This document shows positions 1-6,067 of a stretch of DNA of 7,968 nt, piece after piece; positions within the stretch are counted from its first letter, which is position 1; each line of letters starts with the position of its first letter. The stretch covers positions 1-7,968 of the forward strand of contig PWWA01000006.1 of assembly GCA_003562145.1 (NCBI GenBank), in the 5' to 3' direction. The translations under genes were made by a program, and so were the position numbers. The notes beneath the pieces are model-generated. The model worked only from the letters and a program-made list of their open reading frames with translations, did not search any database and had not been told where the DNA came from. This stretch comes from Candidatus Woesearchaeota archaeon (GTDB taxonomy: Archaea; Nanobdellota; Nanobdellia; Woesearchaeales; 21-14-0-10-32-9).

Positions 1-2
1 AT

Positions 3-137
3 ATTTTAAACGAGGAAAACAAGACTGCCAGCCTCACAATAAACTCCAACAACCCAAAAAAAGTCTTAGCTACCGCTAGGAAGATGGGCTTGAAAACCCC
101 TAGTGAACTTGAAGCAAAGCTAGGACAGAAAAAATGA
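3..137 (+). CDS. 3' end of an unidentified protein (partial)
   Basis: The frame is open from the window edge to a TGA at 135-137 and gives 44 residues; the 5' part lies outside the window. The visible tail is polar and lysine-rich, with a probable amphipathic helix (PKKVLATARKMGLKTPSELE) and the end ELEAKLGQKK. I do not recognise a family from this fragment, and no function is proposed. A T-tract about 25 bp downstream and the separate pyruvate kinase promoter suggest that it ends its own transcription unit. The call that it is coding rests only on the open frame, the protein-like composition and the sensible position of the stop before a terminator-like sequence. Confidence 0.55.
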   Translation: MLNEENKTASLTINSNNPKKVLATARKMGLKTPSELEAKLGQKK

Positions 138-156
138 AAGTAGCAAGACATTGAAA

Positions 157-173
157 ACAGAATTTTTTTCTGA
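157..173 (+). terminator. Oligo-T terminator of the upstream gene
   Basis: A run of seven T (163-169) lies about 25 nt after the stop at 137, flanked by short complementary arms (CAGAA and TTCTG). Archaeal RNA polymerase terminates at oligo-U tracts, with or without a hairpin. The tract lies before the pyruvate kinase promoter, so it would separate the two units. Confidence 0.4.
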
Positions 174-179
174 ATGCAG

Positions 180-206
180 GCATTAATCCGAAATCCTTAT
201 TAATGC
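180..206. repeat. Inverted repeat over the pyruvate kinase TATA box
   Basis: GCATTAAT (180-187) and its exact complement ATTAATGC (199-206) are separated by 11 bp. The right arm overlaps the TATA element. It could be an operator half-site pair or a chance AT-rich palindrome. Confidence 0.35.
190..204 (+). promoter_or_regulatory. BRE/TATA promoter of pyruvate kinase
   Basis: GAAATCC followed by TTATTAA matches the archaeal purine/A-rich BRE plus TATA pattern. The octamer CTTATTAA occupies -32 to -25 relative to the ATG at 228. That places transcription start at or next to the start codon, implying a leaderless mRNA; no Shine-Dalgarno sequence is present. Confidence 0.6.
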
Positions 207-227
207 GTAGTCCTAACAAAATTTTCT

Positions 228-1202
228 ATGGGTAACAAGACAAAGATTATAGCCACGATTGGCCCCGCGTGCATGTCCCATAGTATCCTGAGGCAAATGG
301 CTCGATCAGGAATGAATATTGCGAGGATAAACACTGCGCACGGGGACTTTGAGCAATACGACGAGATAATTCGGCTTACCAGAAACATAAAGAATATTCC
401 TGTAATGGTTGACATTAAAGGACCAGAAATACGCGTAAGGCTAAACGAAGAATTAATTGTAAAACGGGGAAAAGAATACGAATTCTTCTATAAGGACAAA
501 AGACCTTGCTTTAGCTACGATTTTTCAAAAGAAATAAAAGTCGGAGAACACGTGTTTTTTGATAATGGACAAATAAAATCAAGGGTGAAAAAGAAAGGCA
601 AGAAATCAGTCATACTTGTTTTCTCAAAGAACAACACCATTATGCCAAATAAGGGCGTGAATATACCTGGAAAAAAGCTGAACATTCCTTCGCTTTCAAA
701 AAAAGATGTTAAGGCGGTGAAGTACTCGGTAAAAAAAGGCATTGAATTCATAGCTTTATCCTTCACCAGAAATAAGGAAGACGTAAAAAACCTCAAACGC
801 CTGATTAAGAATTCTGAGATAAAGATTATTTCGAAAATAGAGAACTTGGAAGGCATAAAAAACATTGATGAAATAATAGATGCCAGCGAAGGCGTAATGA
901 TAGCCAGGGGAGACTTAGGTGTGGAGATCCCCCAAGAAAGAATCCCGGGGATTCAGAAAAAGATAATTAGGAAATGCAGGGAGAAAGCCAAGATGAGCAT
1001 AGTGGCGACGCAGATGCTTGAAAGCATGACTTTCAAGCCGGTTCCTACAAGGGCAGAGGTTAGCGACGTCGCAAACGCAATCCTGGATGGAGCTAATGCT
1101 GTAATGCTATCAGGTGAGACTGCTTCAGGAAAATACCCTGTTAAAGCCGTAAAAGTTATGAGGAAGATTGTGAGGGAAGCAGAGAAAATCACAATCATAT
1201 AA
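228..1202 (+). CDS. pyk: Pyruvate kinase, short form without C-terminal domain
   Basis: Cytosolic enzyme that converts phosphoenolpyruvate and ADP to pyruvate and ATP, the last step of glycolysis. The 324 residues hold the family signatures: TKIIATIGPA (5-14), GMNIARIN (28-35), DIKGPEIR (62-69), the catalytic SKIE motif (K203, E205), ARGDLGVEIP with metal ligand D229, ATQMLESM (260-267), PTRAE (273-277) and MLSGETASGKYP (293-304). The insert of about residues 70-155 is the beta-barrel B domain. Typical pyruvate kinases are about 470 residues. This one stops soon after the catalytic barrel, so the C-terminal regulatory and effector-binding domain is absent, which suggests no control by C-domain effectors. 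The potassium-site serine of the usual NFSHG is alanine (NTAHG, A37) and the usual DTKGPE is DIKGPE; the glutamate linked to K+ dependence is kept (E67). Start ATG 228 fits a leaderless promoter. No frameshift is evident. Confidence 0.95.
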   Translation: MGNKTKIIATIGPACMSHSILRQMARSGMNIARINTAHGDFEQYDEIIRLTRNIKNIPVMVDIKGPEIRVRLNEELIVKRGKEYEFFYKDKRPCFSYDFSKEIKVGEHVFFDNGQIKSRVKKKGKKSVILVFSKNNTIMPNKGVNIPGKKLNIPSLSKKDVKAVKYSVKKGIEFIALSFTRNKEDVKNLKRLIKNSEIKIISKIENLEGIKNIDEIIDASEGVMIARGDLGVEIPQERIPGIQKKIIRKCREKAKMSIVATQMLESMTFKPVPTRAEVSDVANAILDGANAVMLSGETASGKYPVKAVKVMRKIVREAEKITII

Positions 1203-1209
1203 TTGTTAG

Positions 1210-1226
1210 GCGAAAATAATAAAAAT
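1210..1226 (+). promoter_or_regulatory. TATA-like promoter of the HAD gene
   Basis: GCGAAAA followed by TAATAAAA lies about 27-34 nt upstream of ATG 1251. It is weaker than the other promoters here but at the same spacing, and it falls inside the extension that a TTG start at 1203 would imply. It therefore supports ATG 1251 and a leaderless message. Confidence 0.45.
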
Positions 1227-1250
1227 GATTCTGTACACCCATGTAAAGCT

Positions 1251-1991
1251 ATGCGCCTGAAAACAGTTTTCGACATGGACAACACGCTTATACCCAACGA
1301 GTATTACGCGAATGCCAAAGATGAATTCTCAGAGTTGATTGAAAGAAAGCTGGGGTTTCCCAGGCAAAAAATTATTGATATGCACACAGAGATAGACAGG
1401 GAAAACCTTAAGAAAAACGGTTTTCATGAAGAGAGATTTGCTTCATCAATGGTTCAAGTGTATGAAACGCTATGTTCCAACTTAGGCATATTGGCAGATG
1501 ATTGTGTAAAGAAGGAATCTTATGAACTTGGAATGAGTGTATTCGATGAAGAAGCTTGGCGGAGAAATGATTTGTTGCCTGGTGTGGAGGAAACACTTGA
1601 ATTCCTGCTTGCGAAAGGCTACAGCATTTACTTGTTAAGCGAAGGAGCTGTGAAAAAGCAAAAAAGGAAAATAGAAGTGACTTCCCTCAATAAATGGTTT
1701 AACGAAGATAACAAGAATTATTTGTGCGTTAATGAGAAAAAGCCGGTGCATCTGCTTGCGCTGATAAATGATGAAAAGAGCAATTCTTGTTACGTTGGGG
1801 ACAAGATAACAAGGGATGTAAGCCTGGCATTAAACGCAGGGGTAAAGCCAATATATATCCCTAGAGAAAATGCTAAGGACTCGGCGTTCTTCGGGGAACC
1901 TTCAGAGGACGTTTTAGATACAGAAAAGGTGGTGAAGCTAAAGAGCATAATAGACTTAAAGATTGATTATTACAAGATTTTTTCAAGCTAA
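1251..1991 (+). CDS. HAD-superfamily hydrolase (probable phosphatase)
   Basis: Haloacid-dehalogenase fold hydrolase, probably a cytosolic phosphatase acting on a small phosphorylated metabolite; the substrate cannot be read from the sequence. Numbering from ATG 1251 (246 aa), motif I is FDMDNTL (nucleophile D8, acid/base D10, T12), motif II is YLLSEG (S130), motif III is the lysine region KKQKRKIE or NEKKP (about 135-164), and motif IV is GDKITRD (D184, D189), the GDxxxxD form. The alpha-helical stretch 20-115 between motifs I and II is a C1-type cap, as in phosphoglycolate phosphatase-like members. A TTG at 1203 would add 16 residues, but ATG 1251 places motif I at the N-terminus as is normal for the family and fits the promoter. 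It follows pyruvate kinase by 48 bp, and its stop overlaps the FEN1 stop by 4 bp, tail to tail. Confidence 0.85.
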   Translation: MRLKTVFDMDNTLIPNEYYANAKDEFSELIERKLGFPRQKIIDMHTEIDRENLKKNGFHEERFASSMVQVYETLCSNLGILADDCVKKESYELGMSVFDEEAWRRNDLLPGVEETLEFLLAKGYSIYLLSEGAVKKQKRKIEVTSLNKWFNEDNKNYLCVNEKKPVHLLALINDEKSNSCYVGDKITRDVSLALNAGVKPIYIPRENAKDSAFFGEPSEDVLDTEKVVKLKSIIDLKIDYYKIFSS

Positions 1992-3022
1992 AAATATTCG
2001 CTTAGGCCTTTCTGGGCCTGCAGCTTCTTCGCGTCTTCAAGCTTTTTCAAAGTATTGTTAACGCGTTCCTCTGAGAACTCATGCCTCTCGACAAGCAAGT
2101 CTTTTATCTTATCTTCATCTATCTGGCCAAAGGAAATTTTGTATTTATCCGTAACAGGCATTTTTTTTATTAATTCAAATATTTTTTTCCATTCAAAATC
2201 GTAGTGTTCTTTCCATTTGGCTTCCTCAAATACTGCTTCAAAATCGTGTTTATGCTTCTTTACGAGCTTCAACGCTTTCTTCGGCCCTATGCCTTTTACA
2301 CCGCCATAATTATAATCTGTTCCTACAAGGATTGCCAGGACTATTAATTGATCCTGCGTTATTCCTATCCCATCAAGACTTTCCCTTAGATTTATTAGTT
2401 CGGGATTAACGTTTTTGTAGCCGAAAGAGCCAGGCATCTTCCTCCTCCCTGTTATTGAAAGATTCCTTACCAGTCTAGGTGTTCCGGAGAGCAAAGAATC
2501 CGCGTCCTGACTCACAACTGCGTAAGCATCCCCTCTCTTAACCATGTAAGCTGCCTGGGCTTCTCCTTCGCTCGGCGCTTCTACGAAAGGAATACCCATT
2601 GCTCCGAGAAGTTCTCTAGATTCATTTATCATTTCGTTAGTAAGAAAAGTTGTTCGGGCAGCAAATTTCTTCATATTCTCTACGTCTTCTTTTTGCTTTG
2701 CTTCCTCATAAAGCTTCTGCGCCTCAAGCTTCAAAGATTTCCTCCGCTCCCTTTCCTTTTTCTTCAGCTCCGGAGGCTCCCCGTCAAAGACAAAAACGAA
2801 TTTTATTCCTTTCTCCAATAAGTTCGTGAACCTGGAGAATACTCCTTGCAAGTGGCTCGTAATCCTTCCACTTGAGTCCATTAACGGGCTGCCATCAGGG
2901 CCCCGGATAGTGGTTAAGAACATGTACAAGGTGTTGAACGCATCCACGGCTAATACTTTCCCGGCTAGTTCTTCAGTTTTCAATTCTTTTGCTTTCAATA
3001 AATCCTGTAACGGGACACCCAT
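1988..3022 (-). CDS. fen: Flap endonuclease 1 (FEN1)
   Basis: Structure-specific 5' flap endonuclease/exonuclease that trims displaced 5' flaps in Okazaki-fragment maturation and long-patch repair, working with PCNA. The 344 residues match archaeal FEN1 length and carry all seven metal-binding acids at their usual positions: D27 (VDAFN), D80 (FDGEPP), E152 and E154 (EAPSEGEAQ), D173 and D175 (SQDADS) and D236 (VGTDYN). The N-domain begins MGVPLQDLL; the basic helical arch is about 86-130; the helix-two-turn-helix DNA-binding motif is GGVKGIGPKKALKLV (240-254). The final eight residues, QKGLSEYF, fit the PIP box QxxLxx(aromatic)(aromatic) for PCNA. The ATG at 3022 has both a TATA element at -32 to -25 and an AGGAG just upstream, the only clear Shine-Dalgarno-like sequence in the window. 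Nothing suggests degradation. Confidence 0.97.
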   Translation of the reverse strand: MGVPLQDLLKAKELKTEELAGKVLAVDAFNTLYMFLTTIRGPDGSPLMDSSGRITSHLQGVFSRFTNLLEKGIKFVFVFDGEPPELKKKERERRKSLKLEAQKLYEEAKQKEDVENMKKFAARTTFLTNEMINESRELLGAMGIPFVEAPSEGEAQAAYMVKRGDAYAVVSQDADSLLSGTPRLVRNLSITGRRKMPGSFGYKNVNPELINLRESLDGIGITQDQLIVLAILVGTDYNYGGVKGIGPKKALKLVKKHKHDFEAVFEEAKWKEHYDFEWKKIFELIKKMPVTDKYKISFGQIDEDKIKDLLVERHEFSEERVNNTLKKLEDAKKLQAQKGLSEYF

Positions 3023-3044
3023 AGACTCCTGTGGAGTAAAGCTC

Positions 3045-3060
3045 TTTTAATATGTTTTAC
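3045..3060 (-). promoter_or_regulatory. BRE/TATA promoter of FEN1
   Basis: On the minus strand the sequence reads GTAAAACATATTAAAA; CATATTAA spans -32 to -25 from the ATG at 3022. It lies in the 43-bp gap after the TSUP stop. The predicted transcription start falls at or near the ATG, so the AGGAG at about -9 to -5 may be only partly transcribed or not at all. Confidence 0.55.
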
Positions 3061-3065
3061 TATTA

Positions 3066-3812
3066 TTAGAAGAATTCCCTGTAAACCACGCTGCAAGCTA
3101 ATAAGAAAACAATTGTTGCAAGGCCTGCTTTAAGCCACTTCGACTTTGTCTTTAAGGATACTTTGCTTCCATAATACGCGCCCGCAACATCAGTTATCCC
3201 TATGATTAAAGCAGTAATCCATATTATGTCTCCTCTGAAAATGTAAAGTGTGAGTGCTGCGAAAGAAGTTATCATGCTCGTGTAAAGCGACGTGGCGATT
3301 GCGTGGTGCATCTCTACGTGCATAGCCCTAAGGATTGGCGGAAAAAGGGTTCCTCCGCTTCCTCCTCTCATGCCTATGATTAGGTTGCTTAGGAACGCGC
3401 CGGAGAAATACTTTGCGGGCGTGGGCATTACTTTGTTGTATATTTTGGTGCTTAACTGGTTTAAGTACAAGCCTGGTATTGTGAGTAGAGCTGCTAAGAA
3501 GAATGTTATTGCGAGGAATGCGCTCGACACGAACCCTACAAGGAAAGTTGCTATTACTATTCCTGTTACGCCTCCGGGTATGAAGTATTTGCTTATTTTC
3601 CACTCAATGTTCTTTCTTTGCACGTATGCTCCTGTGCCAGAGGAGAATGGTATTGCAAACATATTCGTAGCAAAGGCGTTAATAAGAGGCATACCTGTCA
3701 TGGCGAGCAAAGGAATCCTGATCGAGCCCCCTCCTATCCCGAACAATCCGCTTAGGAACCCTGTTGAAAGCCCTATCGCTATGTATGCTAATATTAAGAT
3801 TGTTAAGTCCAC
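3066..3812 (-). CDS. TSUP/TauE-SafE family membrane permease
   Basis: Polytopic membrane protein of the TauE/SafE (TSUP) family, whose members move sulfite, sulfoacetate or other organic anions; the substrate here is unknown. From GTG 3812 it has 248 residues and about eight hydrophobic segments, starting at once with TM1 (2-20). It shows the family's two-fold repeat: GLFGIGGGSIRIPLL (22-36) in the first half and GMRGGSGGTLFPP (147-159) in the second. A conserved-looking HHAIATSL (169-176) follows. The longest frame begins at a TTG (3860), but that adds a basic polar leader through which the promoter TATA box runs. The GTG at 3812 lies 22-31 nt downstream of that box and begins directly with TM1, so I prefer it. 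The gene is divergent from the PDZ gene and lies upstream of FEN1, which has its own promoter, so the two probably do not form a functional unit. Confidence 0.88.
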   Translation of the reverse strand: MDLTILILAYIAIGLSTGFLSGLFGIGGGSIRIPLLAMTGMPLINAFATNMFAIPFSSGTGAYVQRKNIEWKISKYFIPGGVTGIVIATFLVGFVSSAFLAITFFLAALLTIPGLYLNQLSTKIYNKVMPTPAKYFSGAFLSNLIIGMRGGSGGTLFPPILRAMHVEMHHAIATSLYTSMITSFAALTLYIFRGDIIWITALIIGITDVAGAYYGSKVSLKTKSKWLKAGLATIVFLLACSVVYREFF

Positions 3813-3833
3813 TATTACAATTCTCTGAGTTGG

Positions 3834-3850
3834 TTTAAATAAATTCCTTT
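3834..3850 (-). promoter_or_regulatory. BRE/TATA promoter of TSUP gene
   Basis: The minus strand reads AAAGGAATTTATTTAAA, with TTTATTTAAA (3834-3843) centred about 26-27 nt upstream of GTG 3812. It supports a leaderless GTG start. It sits beside the oppositely oriented promoter of the PDZ gene. Confidence 0.5.
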
Positions 3851-3858
3851 TTTTGATC

Positions 3859-3873
3859 AAAAAGTATTAATAT
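3859..3873 (+). promoter_or_regulatory. BRE/TATA promoter of PDZ gene
   Basis: AAAAAGTATTAATAT is present; the octamer GTATTAAT (3864-3871) lies exactly -32 to -25 from ATG 3896. The same octamer with the same A-rich flank and identical spacing precedes the next gene (4579-4586). Confidence 0.6.
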
Positions 3874-3895
3874 GTGATTGAATAAGGCAAGAATA

Positions 3896-4564
3896 ATGGA
3901 TTCCAGTAAATTCTTTAGTTTCTCTAAAGAAAAAGCATTGATAAGTGTTTTACTGCCTTTGTTCTGGCTGTTGCTTCCGGTAATAATCCAATTTTTCAGG
4001 GATTTGTTTAGGCCTGAAGATATTCCCCCATTGTTTGTTCCTTTAGGAGTCGAACAGTCAGCCTCTCTCATAACAATAATCGGAGGTTATTTTTTATTCA
4101 GTCTTTTTAGCTATCCTTTGGCATGCATGCTTGTCCATCTTTACGAGGAAAAAAAGAAAAAAGGCTCTTCGAAAGTGCTTAACACAAAGAACATTTTTTT
4201 GCTTGTTTTATTCGCAATTATCTTCAACCCGTTTACCTTGACTTTAATTTTGATACTTCTTTCCTTCCTTTTATTTTTCATTTTCCCTCCGGGAGATCCT
4301 TGTGCCGTTCTAATCGTGGACGTAATTGAGGGGTCGCCTGCAGATATAGCCGGATTGCAAGGAGGTGAAAAGTTAGTTTCATTAAATGGTATTGATTTTG
4401 GTGGCGACCTGGAAGCAATCCTGAAGTATCTGCTGGATTATTCTGTTGGGGATGTCATCGTTCTGGAAACCGAGAGTGGCGTTTATGAGGTAACTGTAGG
4501 CGAGCATCCGGAAGGAGGCTATGGATTTATAGGATTTATATTGAACGTTGCTTATTGCAAGTAG
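3896..4564 (+). CDS. Membrane-anchored PDZ-domain protein, no protease domain
   Basis: Protein of 222 residues (from ATG 3896) with about three hydrophobic membrane segments (roughly 14-34, 57-81 and 100-130) and a C-terminal PDZ domain (about 137-217). The PDZ core reads VIEGSPADIAGLQGGEKLVSLNGIDF, split here as GSPADIAGL (146-154) and LNGIDF (163-168), followed by a GDVIVLE strand and a GYGFIGF ending. These resemble the PDZ domains of archaeal site-2 proteases (M50) and HtrA proteins, where the domain binds peptide tails. There is no HExxH, serine-protease triad or other catalytic motif, so it may be an adaptor or substrate-recognition protein, or a relic of a site-2 protease. The loop HLYEEKKKKGSSK (81-93) between TM2 and TM3 is strongly basic and probably cytoplasmic. 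A TTG at 3878 would add six residues, but the TATA position favours ATG 3896. Partner and function are unknown. Confidence 0.75.
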   Translation: MDSSKFFSFSKEKALISVLLPLFWLLLPVIIQFFRDLFRPEDIPPLFVPLGVEQSASLITIIGGYFLFSLFSYPLACMLVHLYEEKKKKGSSKVLNTKNIFLLVLFAIIFNPFTLTLILILLSFLLFFIFPPGDPCAVLIVDVIEGSPADIAGLQGGEKLVSLNGIDFGGDLEAILKYLLDYSVGDVIVLETESGVYEVTVGEHPEGGYGFIGFILNVAYCK

Positions 4565-4573
4565 CTCATTTTG

Positions 4574-4588
4574 GAAAAGTATTAATAA
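4574..4588 (+). promoter_or_regulatory. BRE/TATA promoter of Endonuc_Holl gene
   Basis: GAAAAGTATTAATAA is present; GTATTAAT (4579-4586) spans -32 to -25 from ATG 4611. The octamer and spacing are identical to the PDZ promoter, which implies an independent leaderless transcript even though the PDZ gene ends only 46 bp upstream of this gene. Confidence 0.6.
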
Positions 4589-4610
4589 TGCTTTTTATAT
4601 TCCTATATAT

Positions 4611-5024
4611 ATGGACTTGCTTTTAACAATCCTGATGGTTGTAGGTGTTCTCGTTGTCTTGCTTATAGGGTATTATATCGGGTTAAAGGCTGGTAAGTTT
4701 AAGGCGTGGGTTGAGTACAAGGAAAGGATTAAGATTGAAAGGGAGGACGCGGTGAAGAAGAGCCGTTCAGTGTTGTCTGGGCAGTTCTCTGAGCAGTTAG
4801 CGCCTTACCTCCCAAATTTCAATTTTAGTCCCTCGGAAGTTCGCTTTATAGGTAAGCCTATTGACTTCGTTGTCTTTAAAGGAATGGATGAAAAAGAAAT
4901 ACAAGAAATTGTCTTTGTTGAAGTTAAGACTGGTAAGTCTTCTTTATCACCTATTGAAAGGTCTTTGAAGAAGGCTGTTGAGGAAAAAAAAGTTATGTGG
5001 GAAGAATACAGGTTTAACGGCTAA
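4611..5024 (+). CDS. Membrane-anchored Endonuc_Holl family nuclease (PF10107-like)
   Basis: Protein of 137 residues related to archaeal Holliday-junction resolvases (Endonuc_Holl family, PD-(D/E)xK nuclease fold). It has one N-terminal membrane helix (about 4-24), then a basic, charged helical or coiled stretch (28-52), then the nuclease-like domain: LSGQFSEQLAPYLPNF (55-70), IGKPIDFVVF (80-89) and FVEVKTGKSSLSPIER (102-117). The putative active-site residues are E61, D85, E104 and K106, fitting E...D...ExK. The order and wording of these motifs match PF10107 as I know it; biochemical activity of this family is not well established. The membrane anchor suggests action at the cell membrane, perhaps on incoming or membrane-attached DNA, which is inference. 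Start ATG 4611 is preferred over TTG 4548 because the promoter is correctly spaced and the protein then begins with the membrane helix. The stop overlaps the convergent gene by 4 bp. Confidence 0.85.
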   Translation: MDLLLTILMVVGVLVVLLIGYYIGLKAGKFKAWVEYKERIKIEREDAVKKSRSVLSGQFSEQLAPYLPNFNFSPSEVRFIGKPIDFVVFKGMDEKEIQEIVFVEVKTGKSSLSPIERSLKKAVEEKKVMWEEYRFNG

Positions 5025-6067
5025 TTATAAAATGGGCTGTTTCCAAAAATTTTTTCTTTTATGACGATGTTTTTATATGCTGCTTTATCTCCATTTAAGT
5101 ATAGTATCCCTGCGTTCCCATCTTCTGCCTGCCCTGTATTGTAGTGCAGTTCTGTCAACAAAACATTTTCCGGGATGTCTACGTTATAATATGTATGTGC
5201 GAAATGCGTCGCTGATGTTGGGTTGGAAGATATTGTTTTTGTCACACCATATTTTTCTGTAAAGTTCCTTATGATTTCATCGCCGTTGTTCACATATACT
5301 GCTTTTATGTCTTCCTTTCCCAGGATGTCTTTTATTTCTTCATAAGTTATAGTTTGTTCTATTTCGAGCCCTGGTTCTGTGAACGCGTCTACGATTTCTT
5401 CAACGATTTCTCTTAATGTAAGTATTTCACCGTCTTGTGTTTCGTATACTATTTCTTGGTCTATCGCGTATTCAGGGTGGTAGAATTCCCTTGGGTTGGG
5501 AGATATTATTGTTGTGGTTTCAGGGTTCTTTATTTGTTCCGCCAGGGTTTCTAAGTTACTTATGCCGTATATTTTTCGCGCCACATTTTTATCTTTGAAT
5601 ATTTTTGCTTTTTGTTCTTCGCTTACTCTTTTTAGTATTTTATCCGCATTCCCTCTTTTCTTTCTCGCCTCTTTTTTATTGTATAGGTATAGGCCTGTCT
5701 CTTTTTGTGTGCTTAGGATGAATTGGCTCTGGAAAGGGTTAGTGGTTCCAGGCAGTATTAGTATTTCGTGCCCGTTGCTCTTTATATACGGGTTTTTCAC
5801 TGCATCAATAATATTTTTATGTGTTGTTCTCGCTTTTCCGAGGGCTGCGTAGTAGTCGAAGAAAGATTCTTCGCAAGGTATTGTTATTACTGGCACCGCT
5901 GTTTTCGCAGCAGTTTTTATTGCGTAAGTTGTTGTTTCCTGGTTGTTGCTTATCCCGTTTAGCACTATGGCACTTACTTCTTCTTCTTTCATTCTCAGCA
6001 GTATTTTTTCGTAGAAGTCTTTGCGTTCATAAACGTTTGATATTACGCCGTATTTTGATTCCTGCAT
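5021..6067 (-). CDS. Degenerate calcineurin-like phosphoesterase homologue
   Basis: This 348-residue protein follows the layout of archaeal calcineurin-like metallophosphoesterases but has lost the metal-binding residues. Residues 7-38 (GVISNVYERK ... AIVLNGIS) align by eye with the opening SDxHG ... DAIVLNGD; the aspartate and histidine are N11 and Y13, and the GD is NG (37-38). Where GNHE is expected there is IPCEES (63-68). NIIDAVKNPYIKSNGHEILILPG (85-107, with a break at SNGHE) matches the conserved middle segment. The later histidine motif is SNPTSA (281-286), and the family's terminal strands (HYNTGQAEDG, 308-317; AGILYLNGD, 319-327) are kept. It is therefore probably a soluble pseudoenzyme, perhaps regulatory or binding, but this is inference from remembered family patterns. 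No frameshift or stop interrupts the frame. ATG 6067 is the only reasonable start; its TATA lies further out than for the other genes. It may instead be an unrelated family. Confidence 0.55.
   Translation of the reverse strand: MQESKYGVISNVYERKDFYEKILLRMKEEEVSAIVLNGISNNQETTTYAIKTAAKTAVPVITIPCEESFFDYYAALGKARTTHKNIIDAVKNPYIKSNGHEILILPGTTNPFQSQFILSTQKETGLYLYNKKEARKKRGNADKILKRVSEEQKAKIFKDKNVARKIYGISNLETLAEQIKNPETTTIISPNPREFYHPEYAIDQEIVYETQDGEILTLREIVEEIVDAFTEPGLEIEQTITYEEIKDILGKEDIKAVYVNNGDEIIRNFTEKYGVTKTISSNPTSATHFAHTYYNVDIPENVLLTELHYNTGQAEDGNAGILYLNGDKAAYKNIVIKEKIFGNSPFYN
5044..5060 (+). terminator. Oligo-T terminator for Endonuc_Holl gene
   Basis: AAAAATTTTTTCTTTT lies about 25 nt beyond the stop at 5024 and would give a U-rich transcript end. 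It lies inside the 3' end of the opposing gene, which is possible given the overlapping stops. Confidence 0.35.

Noticed and set aside
515..865. Minus-strand open frame inside pyruvate kinase
   Set aside because: It is antisense to clearly conserved pyruvate kinase motifs and rich in F/S/I as expected from the complement of lysine-rich codons; no recognisable domain.
1203..1250. TTG start for the HAD gene
   Set aside because: It would add 16 polar residues before a motif I that is normally N-terminal, and would begin upstream of the likely TATA box.
2161..2188. T8 and T7 tracts on the plus strand inside FEN1 as terminator of the HAD gene
   Set aside because: They are about 170 nt past the stop and fully explained by lysine codons of FEN1; possible but not supportable.
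3292..3828. Long plus-strand open frame opposite the TSUP gene
   Set aside because: The minus strand carries both TSUP motifs and regular membrane helices, while the plus-strand product shows no family pattern.
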